Assembly (NCBI GenBank): GCA_020025965.1
Contig: JAHHRG010000061.1
Span: 1 to 10,786, forward strand
DNA from: Sutterella sp.
GTDB lineage: Bacteria; Pseudomonadota; Gammaproteobacteria; Burkholderiales; Burkholderiaceae_F
Direction of reading: 5' to 3'
DNA: 10,786 nucleotides
The notes under the pieces: model-generated
The model's input: only the letters and a program-made list of their open reading frames with translations
Databases searched by the model: none
What the model was told of the DNA's origin: nothing
Translations under genes and position numbers: made by a program
Shown: piece by piece, positions 7,801-10,786 of the stretch
Layout: the number at the start of each line of letters is the position of its first letter
How positions within the stretch are numbered: position 1 is the first letter of the stretch

Positions 7801-8063
7801 TTCGCGAGGTATTCGAGAGCCTCGACGAATGTGAAGCCGTGCTTGTGCTGCACATATGAAATCGCATCTCCCGATTCACCGCAGCCGAAACAATGGTATA
7901 TGTTTCGGGTCGGGGAAACCTTGAATGAGGGCGTCTTTTCGCCGTGAAAAGGGCAGCAACATTCATAGTCGCGCCCTTTTTTCTTGAGATCGAGTCCTTC
8001 ATCCCTGAGAATCGACACGATGTCGTGTTCAAGGATCTGATCTTTTACATAACTCGGAATCAT
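4896..8063 (-). CDS. Primase-helicase fusion (CHC2 zinc finger, Toprim, P-loop ATPase; 1055 aa)
   Basis: This is the replication protein of the element: a DnaG-type primase joined to an ATPase, probably the replicative helicase. Domains in order: a CHC2 zinc finger with ligands Cys37, His40, Cys58 and Cys61; a DnaG catalytic core with 'RDRLIFPIYN' (195-204); a Toprim domain with Glu260 in 'VEGNPDV' and the acidic pair Asp304/Asp306 in 'GDTDPAG'; a linker of roughly 250-300 residues; then a P-loop 'GPKGTGKS' (670-677), a Walker B 'VVHLDEY' (715-721) and a sensor-like 'GVVMSGQEMP' (761-770) followed by 'FNRLVFLTF' with a possible arginine finger at Arg779. The ATPase half resembles DUF927/SF3-like phage and plasmid helicases. 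Its ATG overlaps the stop of the 76 aa gene (ATGA at 8063-8060). Toprim proteins of this type usually have VEGY.D; here the next residues are Asn-Pro. The order of domains and the intact catalytic residues make the call firm. Confidence 0.95.
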   Translation of the reverse strand: MIPSYVKDQILEHDIVSILRDEGLDLKKKGRDYECCCPFHGEKTPSFKVSPTRNIYHCFGCGESGDAISYVQHKHGFTFVEALEYLAKKLDIEYTKEELTPQQREEEFHRESMRAANKAALQYFRECYKQSKPAQTYAIGRWAKETIEIFSIGYAPHHGGLMEHLTESGFKREILLDAGLIKQNEENLTYYDTFRDRLIFPIYNRTGNVIGFSGRYIGQKDAPKYLNTAQTALFSKGKELFGLFFAQRQIATTSTVVLVEGNPDVIRLHEIGVQNAVAPLGTALTTDQINLLAKKAKSAILIGDTDPAGIDAVISHGEDLLKAGFSVRVMILPNDERKKKVDPDDYFRVHPRDYEDCLTRHTFDFIPWLCNRKMDGLQSQTERAATISEIAQLLALCPDQTSVEMYLDQFQKQWKNSKVWVKEYFDAKNAHSRKVAREEDADSMEMAREYGFYIKNNCYFGVGQRSEDRRWTNYTLKPIIHIRDERNARRVFLMKNTRGQEAVIKFAQSELVSFADFKTRTETKGNFVWEAGPNELTMLKKYLYNDTPSADEIKQLGWQRKHQFYAWGNGGLDNGTFVPANKYGIIEIMSKNFYLPGCALDTSDDTQGYQHQRKFVFVRANSITLQEYASKLIAVFGENAKIALCFLIATLFKDIVTSVTTSFPILNLFGPKGTGKSELGHSLTSFFIPNNIAPNINNTTKAALAEAVAEVSNAVVHLDEYKNSLDIEKREFLKGLWDGAGRSRMNMDNDKKREITAVDCGVVMSGQEMPTADIALFNRLVFLTFSKSEFSDEEKQRYEELKRIEKRGLTHLTAEILMLRHQFQGNFRSAWDTAVYDLSQKVKRMGVEDRTLKNWATILAAFKSVESSINLPFNYNGLLDLSSRLCAEQNDKTKQNNELSGFWEIVDILVSSGKIWEKVDYHIKQGGGSARPVSIRESRNGLELKADNQYLYINFKRISQLYAKEGKDGSNKIIPRETLKYYLEHSPEFMGTARSCRFKMVDSPTFVPEDGANAKSKVTTAMIFDYSMIKNNYSIYLDVERGYDEKDIADDGETF

Positions 8064-8290
8064 ATATTGGATGGGGCGTTTGCCCCTGTTTTTTCATGTG
8101 TAACTTGTTCGATGAGTGCCGTCAGTATTATGGAGTGACGGTACCTATCCCAATTCTCTTGCGTCCGTTGGAAGGTGGGCGTAATAAGTCCCACTCTGAA
8201 GGACTGCATCGCAAGGTAGATTGTGTGCAGTTCTTCTTTGTCGATTTCCATAATCGAAAATCGACCTTGGGAATCTTGATCAACGTACAT
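8060..8290 (-). CDS. Hypothetical protein (76 aa), coupled to primase-helicase
   Basis: A 76 aa protein with a helical core ('KEELHTIYLAMQSFRVGLIT' and 'YRHSIILTALIEQVTHEK'), without membrane segment or known motif. Its stop codon overlaps the primase-helicase start as ATGA, and its own start overlaps the preceding HTH gene by 11 bp, so the three genes are tightly coupled. That arrangement suggests an accessory or regulatory role in replication, but the sequence gives no direct evidence of function. Confidence 0.75.
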   Translation of the reverse strand: MYVDQDSQGRFSIMEIDKEELHTIYLAMQSFRVGLITPTFQRTQENWDRYRHSIILTALIEQVTHEKTGANAPSNI

Positions 8291-8501
8291 CGTATGAGAT
8301 CCTTCTGTTGAACGATTTCTCGACGATCTGATCGAGGCGGGCTCGCTTCCTTTCTGGAACGATGCGCGTCCCTCGTATATAGGCGATGGTGGTCTGAGGA
8401 CCTACCATCAGTTGCGAGGAAATCTCGAAGAAGAGGGCATCCTGAGCCCTTTTGTCGAGGGATTCCCATAAGTCTTTGAGTGTCGTTGTCTTTCTCTTCA
8501 T
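8280..8501 (-). CDS. Small HTH (XRE/Cro-like) DNA-binding protein (73 aa)
   Basis: A 73 aa basic protein that is almost entirely a putative helix-turn-helix domain: helices near 8-30 ('LKDLWESLDKRAQDALFFEI'), a turn, and a likely recognition helix in 'VGPQTTIAYIRGTRIVPERK' (33-52), the pattern of Cro/XRE-type small phage regulators, then a C-terminal helix 'ARLDQIVEKSF'. It is the first gene of the replication operon, directly after the hairpin at 8518-8588, and its 3' end overlaps the next gene by 11 bp. It may control its own operon or act as the lytic counterpart of the repressor at 9372-9773. No enzymatic domain is present. Assignment rests on pattern only; specificity cannot be read. Confidence 0.72.
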   Translation of the reverse strand: MKRKTTTLKDLWESLDKRAQDALFFEISSQLMVGPQTTIAYIRGTRIVPERKRARLDQIVEKSFNRRISYDVR

Positions 8502-8606
8502 TTTTGCGTCTTAAAAAAAGGAGGAGGTTCTAAAACTACTAATCAGAGAGCGAACCTTAAACTGCAAAAAAATAGAATCCTCCTCCTTGAGTGTGTTTTT
8601 TTTAGT
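8502..8606. other. Non-coding spacer with terminator/attenuator-like hairpin
   Basis: No credible coding frame exists here. The stretch holds the large inverted repeat 8518-8588, listed separately, plus the A/T-rich flanks that give T-tracts on both strands (minus: seven T after 8520; plus: eight T at 8596-8603). I see no exact TAnnTTTG box for a leftward promoter in front of the 73 aa gene, so that gene may depend on readthrough from the early promoter. Confidence 0.5.
8518..8588 (-). terminator. Long-loop hairpin with U-tract, candidate terminator or attenuator
   Basis: The arms AAGGAGGAGG (8518-8527) and CCTCCTCCTT (8579-8588) are perfect complements. Adding TTCTA and TAGAA, with one bulged base, gives about 15 bp. 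The intervening segment is about 41 nt. In the leftward transcript the closing arm CCUCCUCC runs straight into a U-rich tract ending 10 bases before the start of the 73 aa gene, as in an intrinsic terminator. Inside, GGTTC (8526-8530) can instead pair with GAACC (8552-8556), an alternative fold that competes with the main stem. This suggests conditional readthrough into the replication operon. The plus strand also has T8 after the structure, so bidirectional termination is possible. Confidence 0.55.
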
Positions 8607-8721
8607 AAAAAAAATGAGGGAGGGCGAGATCGTCTCGCTACGATGCCGAACCTCTAAAGTCACGGTGGAGATCGTGTGTACTCAAGGCTTCCCCGCTATA
8701 CATTCGGGGATATCCTCCCTC
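8607..8721 (-). ncRNA. Candidate structured RNA, cloverleaf-like four-way junction
   Basis: The minus-strand RNA folds by eye into a closed four-way junction. P1 is an 8-bp stem (8714-8721 with 8616-8623). P2 is a 5-bp hairpin CCCCG/CGGGG (8691-8709). P3 is a longer arm pairing 8680-8687 with 8651-8660, with two bulges, topped by CACG/CGUG around an 8-nt loop (8661-8676). P4 is GCGAGA/UCUCGC with a 3-nt loop (8624-8638), directly abutting P1 as if stacked. P1 is followed by A and U8 (8614-8607), a typical intrinsic 3' end. Two pairs in P3 are G-U only on the minus strand and would be A-C mismatches on the plus strand, which supports this orientation. It does not read as a tRNA: no T-loop sequence and no CCA. 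It could be a phage small RNA, a processed mRNA leader, or an elaborate terminator for the early genes. Confidence 0.45.
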
Positions 8722-8735
8722 GTGTCTTCCCATTG

Positions 8736-8918
8736 TTACTTGGCTGTAATTTTGGGGGAAGACTTGTTTATTATTTGTGCAATTTTTCCCACGGCGGCAA
8801 CCATGTCATCAAGTGCGATAGCAGCAGGTCGGCATCGTTTGCAATGGGCGATTATTCGATGCGTGAGTTCACGCATTTTCTGTTCTCGTTTCTTCAGTTT
8901 TTGTTTTTTCCATTTCAT
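8736..8918 (-). CDS. Small basic protein (60 aa), early operon
   Basis: A 60 aa Lys/Arg-rich protein starting 'MKWKKQKLKKREQKMRELTH'. Its start overlaps the stop of the 99 aa gene as ATGA (8918-8915), good evidence for translational coupling. The segment H20..H25-C26-K-R-C29 could bind a metal, but the spacing does not match a zinc finger family I know. The C-terminal half is a moderately hydrophobic helix ('DDMVAAVGKIAQII'). No function is recognised. It is the last gene before the structured non-coding region. Confidence 0.6.
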   Translation of the reverse strand: MKWKKQKLKKREQKMRELTHRIIAHCKRCRPAAIALDDMVAAVGKIAQIINKSSPKITAK

Positions 8919-9214
8919 ATTTTTGGGGGGTGTTTAGGAAAAATATTTCGGGCGAAATAAGCCGCAAGCGCGAAGTTCGCAACCAGCAGAATATTGAGCC
9001 AGATCATCTCCTCGTTACAGGCTGCCGAAAGGCTGAAGAACGAGAGGCAGAGGTAGAGACCTCTGATCTTGCCACTTGTGGAGAGTTGCGAGAACTCGGG
9101 CCCGAAAAGATCACTCATCGATCGGTCTATTCTTTTTCTGATCGATGCTCTAAGGGGTCGCATTGATGGTAGTTCCGGTGCGGTTTTTGCCCCATTCAAA
9201 ATCGTTGTTTGCAT
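8915..9214 (-). CDS. Small membrane protein (99 aa), first early gene
   Basis: The first gene leftward of the switch region, 70 bp from the best early promoter box. The N-terminal half is basic and soluble ('RASIRKRIDRSMSDLFGPEF'). The C-terminal half has two hydrophobic stretches, about 52-66 ('GLYLCLSFFSLSAAC') and 71-87 ('IWLNILLVANFALAAYF'), separated by 'NEEM', so it is probably a membrane protein with two short transmembrane helices. In-frame ATG codons at residues 18 and 33 are alternative starts. I keep 9214 because it is the longest frame and uses the available leader. Early membrane proteins of phages often act in host takeover or superinfection exclusion, but nothing here proves that. 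It overlaps the next gene by 4 bp. Confidence 0.72.
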   Translation of the reverse strand: MQTTILNGAKTAPELPSMRPLRASIRKRIDRSMSDLFGPEFSQLSTSGKIRGLYLCLSFFSLSAACNEEMIWLNILLVANFALAAYFARNIFPKHPPKI

Positions 9215-9241
9215 TGGAATGATTTTTTAATGGTTTTTATT

Positions 9242-9249
9242 TATATTTG
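9242..9249 (+). promoter_or_regulatory. Candidate -7 box of the rightward (repressor) promoter
   Basis: TATATTTG on the plus strand matches the Bacteroidetes -7 consensus TAnnTTTG exactly and overlaps the operator dyad at 9245-9260, as expected for an autoregulated repressor promoter. The best -33 element (ATTG, 9213-9216) is about 25 bp away, a little far. The resulting leader before the repressor ATG would be about 115 nt. A weaker alternative is TAATTTG near 9351, which would give an almost leaderless transcript. Confidence 0.35.
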
Positions 9250-9280
9250 TACTTACAAATGGCGGTACATTTGAGGTACA
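9245..9280. promoter_or_regulatory. Candidate operator cluster between the two promoters
   Basis: Two kinds of site lie together. First, ATTTGTA-CT-TACAAAT (9245-9260) is a perfect 7-bp dyad with a 2-bp centre. Second, GGTACA occurs twice in direct orientation 11 bp apart (9264-9269 and 9275-9280), about one helical turn. They fill the space between the rightward -7 box (9242-9249) and the leftward -7 box (9284-9291), so a bound repressor would block one or both promoters. Likely ligands are the repressor encoded at 9372-9773 and the small HTH protein at 8280-8501; which binds which site cannot be read. Confidence 0.55.
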
Positions 9281-9283
9281 CTG

Positions 9284-9315
9284 CAAATATAGAGCAATGT
9301 TCTGATATAATCAAG
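9284..9315 (-). promoter_or_regulatory. Candidate leftward early promoter
   Basis: On the minus strand TATATTTG (9291-9284) is an exact match to the Bacteroidetes -7 consensus TAnnTTTG. CTTG (9315-9312) lies 20 bp upstream, a 3-of-4 match to the -33 element TTTG at a usual spacing. Transcription would start near 9277 and run leftward over the operator repeats into the 99 aa gene, giving a leader of about 60 nt. This would be the main lytic promoter, since no other exact leftward box is seen ahead of the replication genes. Confidence 0.55.
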
Positions 9316-9371
9316 TTTTTCGGAACATATTTCTATTTTATTTTTATGCTAATTTGTAAAACTCTGATATT

Positions 9372-9773
9372 ATGACGATTAAAGATAGAGTGCATGCTTT
9401 TGTAGAATACAAAGGTTTGACCGTAAAGAGGTTTGAAGAGATGTGCCGACTTTCAAATGGGTATATTTCTTCGATGAGAAAGGGCTTTGGGGTCGATAAA
9501 TTGAACAATGTTCTAATGGTGTTCCCGGATCTTAATAGAGATTGGTTGTTGTATGGCGAAGGGGAGATGATTAAGATAGCAGAAGAGCATTTGGAGGAAC
9601 CAATTCCCACGACTTATGTCGATCCCGCTCGTATCAATCGTTTGATTGATACGGTTTGCTCTCAGCAGGAAACAATCGCAAAGCAATGTGAGATGATTGA
9701 ACGGCTTGTTGTAAATGAACAGGGGGGCGATGCCCATCAGGGAGGCGATGCAAAATGTGCTGTTGCCAAGTAG
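9372..9773 (+). CDS. CI-like XRE-family phage repressor, Bacteroidetes type (133 aa)
   Basis: This DNA-binding protein probably maintains lysogeny. Residues about 1-60 form a helix-turn-helix: 'TVKRFEEMCRLSNGYISSMR' (17-36) with the likely recognition helix at 28-36, then the block 'FPDLNRDWLLYGEGEM' (51-66), highly typical of short Bacteroidetes phage repressors. A Pro-containing linker follows, then a coiled-coil-like helix 'RINRLIDTVCSQQETIAKQC' (87-106), likely for dimerisation. There is no S24/LexA-type peptidase domain and therefore no RecA-triggered self-cleavage, so induction must use another route. The C-terminus carries a tandem 6-residue repeat QGGDAH-QGGDAK encoded by an 18-bp duplication. 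It is transcribed rightward, away from the early genes, as expected for a switch repressor. Start at 9372 is the first ATG. Confidence 0.9.
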   Translation: MTIKDRVHAFVEYKGLTVKRFEEMCRLSNGYISSMRKGFGVDKLNNVLMVFPDLNRDWLLYGEGEMIKIAEEHLEEPIPTTYVDPARINRLIDTVCSQQETIAKQCEMIERLVVNEQGGDAHQGGDAKCAVAK

Positions 9774-9817
9774 TGCGTTTCGGAATCAAAGATTATATAA
9801 TTCCTAAATACTGACCT

Positions 9818-10381
9818 ATGCAAAAAATGATTTTTGGGATAGCCCTGTTGCTGTTCCCGTTGCTCTCTTTTGGGCAGTTTCGTTTAACAGCTGACGGAAT
9901 GGTGTCGGCTGATGATCCTGCAAAGGATTACATTGTTGTCGAGTTCCCTCATAAGACGCAGGCTGACCTTTTCGACTTGACAAAAAGTTTTCTGATGCAG
10001 GAGTTTAATTCGGGAGGCCGTGTCTTGAGTGAGAATGCTCCTTCGTTGCTGACCGCTTTCGGTAAGGCTTCGTTTGAATTCAACGGCCGCCCAGTCAAGT
10101 ACGAAGCAATTCTCAGTTTCAAATATACCGTAGCGTTCAAAGAGGGGCGCGTGAAGATTAGTTTCGATGTTGCCGATATGGCTTTGCTGAATGCAAAGTA
10201 TGATCTGGCATTACGCCGACCGAGTGGATTCGGAGGTAAGATGAGTTGTGCCGGAGTGTTCAATACCAATGGAAAAGTCTTTTCGCAGGTATCGGTGGAT
10301 CAGATTGAAGCGATAGCGAATATACTGACTTCCCGATTGATTGATGCCGTTAATGGTGTCGGTGCGGATGATGATTGGTAG
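9818..10381 (+). CDS. Exported DUF4468-like protein (187 aa)
   Basis: Residues 1-19 form a clear Sec signal peptide (hydrophobic core 'IFGIALLLFPLLSFG', probable cleavage before Gln20). There is no lipobox cysteine, so a soluble periplasmic product is expected. The mature part contains 'YIVVEFPHKTQADLFDLTKS' (38-57) and 'YEAILSFKYTVAFKEGRVKI' (95-114), which fit the DUF4468 family (TBP-like fold) common in Bacteroidetes; the molecular function of that family is unknown to me. The gene lies 44 bp after the repressor on the same strand and is followed by a hairpin at 10406-10432, so it is probably expressed with the repressor during lysogeny. A lysogenic-conversion role such as envelope modification or superinfection exclusion is an inference. 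Family call is by pattern, without a search. Confidence 0.8.
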   Translation: MQKMIFGIALLLFPLLSFGQFRLTADGMVSADDPAKDYIVVEFPHKTQADLFDLTKSFLMQEFNSGGRVLSENAPSLLTAFGKASFEFNGRPVKYEAILSFKYTVAFKEGRVKISFDVADMALLNAKYDLALRRPSGFGGKMSCAGVFNTNGKVFSQVSVDQIEAIANILTSRLIDAVNGVGADDDW

Positions 10382-10405
10382 AGCGTAATTCATCAATTTG
10401 TAATA

Positions 10406-10432
10406 ATCGACGCTCTTTCATAGAGCGTCGAT
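10406..10432 (+). terminator. Hairpin after the DUF4468-like gene, likely terminator
   Basis: ATCGACGCTCT (10406-10416) and AGAGCGTCGAT (10422-10432) form a perfect 11-bp stem with the 5-nt loop TTCAT, 24 bases after the stop of the exported protein gene. There is no continuous T-tract after it (ATTCAGTGCTTTT), so it is a strong stem but an atypical intrinsic terminator. It would end the repressor transcript before the attachment region. Confidence 0.65.
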
Positions 10433-10448
10433 ATTCAGTGCTTTTCCC

Positions 10449-10467
10449 GGGACAGAATCGGGACAAA
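10449..10467 (+). repeat. Left arm-type repeat (putative integrase binding site)
   Basis: GGGACAGAATCGGGACAAA contains GGGACA twice, 11 bp apart. It matches 18 of 19 bases of the repeat at 10620-10638 in the same orientation. The two copies flank the tRNA-derived core at distances of 76 and 56 bp, the layout of integrase arm sites on either side of an attP core. Confidence 0.6.
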
Positions 10468-10543
10468 TTATGTGATTTCTAACCATGTCGAAAATGTATG
10501 TTGCTGATAATGAGCAACGGTTTTCGGTACAAATAGGTGGGTA

Positions 10544-10563
10544 GAATCCAGTCTCCCCGACCA
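10544..10563 (+). other. Putative att core: 3' end of a tRNA gene (best fit tRNA-Pro)
   Basis: GAATCCAGTCTCCCCGACCA reads as the end of a tRNA: the last part of the T-loop (GAAT), the T-stem 3' strand CCAGT, the acceptor 3' strand CTCCCCG, discriminator A and encoded CCA. The implied 5' acceptor strand is CGGGGAG; a C1-G72 pair with A73 is characteristic of bacterial tRNA-Pro. The bases to the left (GGTGGGTA) do not form the T-stem partner and no tRNA body precedes, so this is not a tRNA gene but a copy of its 3' end, as phages carry to restore the gene on integration. The exact crossover limits cannot be set from one site. Confidence 0.65.
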
Positions 10564-10564
10564 T

Positions 10565-10605
10565 AAGTGCCGTAAGTCGTTGAAAATCAGCGAGTTACGG
10601 CACTT
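10565..10605 (+). terminator. 19-bp hairpin directly after the tRNA 3' end
   Basis: Left arm 10565-10583 and right arm 10587-10605 pair over 19 positions with one G-G mismatch (10576/10594) and one T-G wobble (10580/10590), around the loop AAA. Three more T follow, so five T in a row begin inside the stem. The wobble pairs only on the plus strand, so the structure is best formed in rightward RNA. It starts two bases after the CCA, the place of a tRNA gene terminator, and it lies between the core and the integrase gene. Confidence 0.65.
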
Positions 10606-10619
10606 TTTGAAAAATCGGC

Positions 10620-10638
10620 GGGACAGAAACGGGACAAA
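10620..10638 (+). repeat. Right arm-type repeat (putative integrase binding site)
   Basis: GGGACAGAAACGGGACAAA is the second copy of the 19-bp repeat, differing from 10449-10467 at one base, again with two GGGACA units 11 bp apart. It lies between the hairpin and the integrase start. Confidence 0.6.
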
Positions 10639-10674
10639 GTTTTTCCCGCTCGCCACTCATTAATTCGTGCAACA

Positions 10675-10698
10675 TACATTTTTCGATGCAAAAATGTA
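10675..10698. promoter_or_regulatory. Inverted repeat just upstream of the integrase start
   Basis: TACATTTTT (10675-10683) and AAAAATGTA (10690-10698) are perfect 9-bp complements around a 6-nt centre, ending 6 bases before the ATG. TACATTTT is also a near match to the -7 consensus TAnnTTTG. It may be an operator for autoregulation by the integrase or a small leader hairpin limiting its translation. Confidence 0.4.
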
Positions 10699-10704
10699 AA
10701 AAAA

Positions 10705-10786
10705 ATGTTGTCAAAACGTAAGATTAAGGCGGCTGCCTTAGATGAGATTCTCTCTTTTACTTATCCAAAATTATACACCGGTGTCT
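10705..10786 (+). CDS. Tyrosine recombinase/integrase, N-terminal fragment
   Basis: The ATG at 10705 opens a frame to the right edge (27 codons): a basic start 'MLSKRKIKAAALDEILSF' followed by 'TYPKLYTGV'. The block 'YPKLYTG' near the N-terminus is a common opening of Bacteroidetes phage and mobile-element tyrosine recombinases, before the SAM-like DNA-binding domain. No catalytic residues (R, K, H-x-x-R, Y) are in view because the gene is cut. The neighbouring core and arm-type repeats fit this assignment: integrases usually lie beside their own attachment site. A TTG at 10708 is an alternative start. The family call rests on a short motif plus context. Confidence 0.7.
   Translation, partial: MLSKRKIKAAALDEILSFTYPKLYTGV

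Larger units (their letters stand above)
10382..10704. other. Attachment and integrase-control region without genes
   Basis: This 323-bp stretch has no credible gene. It holds, from left to right: the hairpin 10406-10432; a first GGGACA-pair repeat (10449-10467); a nested inverted repeat CGAAAA..GTTGCT..AGCAAC..TTTTCG (10489-10526); the tRNA 3'-end core (10544-10563); a long hairpin (10565-10605); a second GGGACA-pair repeat (10620-10638); and an inverted repeat in front of the integrase start (10675-10698). The density of repeats around a core is what an integrase attachment site looks like. Confidence 0.7.

Noticed and set aside
8579..8588. GGAGGAGG on the minus strand as a Shine-Dalgarno site
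   Set aside because: It lies about 78 bases from the next ATG (8501) and is one arm of a stable hairpin.
8587..8960. Plus-strand frames of 94-116 codons over the structured region
   Set aside because: They run antisense to two overlapping early genes and across hairpins, and are Phe/Ser/Cys-rich shadows without a plausible start context.
10527..10534. GTACAAAT in the att region as a second repressor operator
   Set aside because: It matches only half of the dyad at 9245-9260 and has no mirrored half; an 8-mer match is weak evidence.
10480..10563. A complete tRNA gene ending in CCA
   Set aside because: The T-stem 5' strand, anticodon arm and acceptor 5' strand are missing; only the last 20 bases match a tRNA.
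10468..10656. Minus-strand 62-codon frame in the attachment region
   Set aside because: It reads across the tRNA 3' end, a 19-bp hairpin and an arm repeat, so its coding potential is accidental.

Overview
The window looks like a temperate dsDNA tailed phage, prophage or phage satellite from the Bacteroidales; the genus cannot be fixed. Three things point to that host. The short CI-type repressor carries the Bacteroidetes signature 'FPDLNRDWLLYGEGEM'. There are good matches to the Bacteroidetes promoter -7 box (TAnnTTTG). Most starts lack a Shine-Dalgarno sequence. A DUF4468-like exported protein fits the same group.

Layout. From about 9.2 kb leftward everything is on the minus strand. In order of transcription: an early pair of small genes (99 aa membrane protein, 60 aa basic protein); a 234-bp gap with two structured elements (8502-8735); a replication operon (73 aa HTH protein, 76 aa protein, 1055 aa primase-helicase, 90 aa protein); a ~200-bp gap packed with ACTACA/TGTAGT repeats (4402-4598); three unknown small genes (100, 173, 106 aa); and a head module (S49-type protease, HK97-like major capsid protein, a 190 aa virion-type protein, and a gene cut by the left edge). 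From 9.37 kb rightward the plus strand carries the lysogeny side: repressor, exported DUF4468-like protein, a 323-bp attachment region (10382-10704), and the first codons of a tyrosine integrase.

How it works together (inference). Promoters at 9.24-9.32 kb, with a dyad and direct repeats between them, form the lysis/lysogeny switch. The leftward promoter drives the early, replication and head genes; the rightward one drives the repressor. The integrase would recombine a 20-bp core (10544-10563) that reads as the 3' end of a tRNA, best fit tRNA-Pro. The core lies between two near-identical 19-bp repeats that look like integrase arm sites. Because the tRNA body is absent to the left of the core, the site reads as an intact attP or an attR-like junction, not a tRNA gene.

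Most worth a second look: the hexamer array (candidate origin or operator), a cloverleaf-like RNA ending in a U-tract (8607-8721), the tRNA-derived core followed at once by a terminator-like hairpin, and the direct passage from primase-helicase to protease and capsid without terminase or portal, which leaves a capsid-encoding satellite possible.
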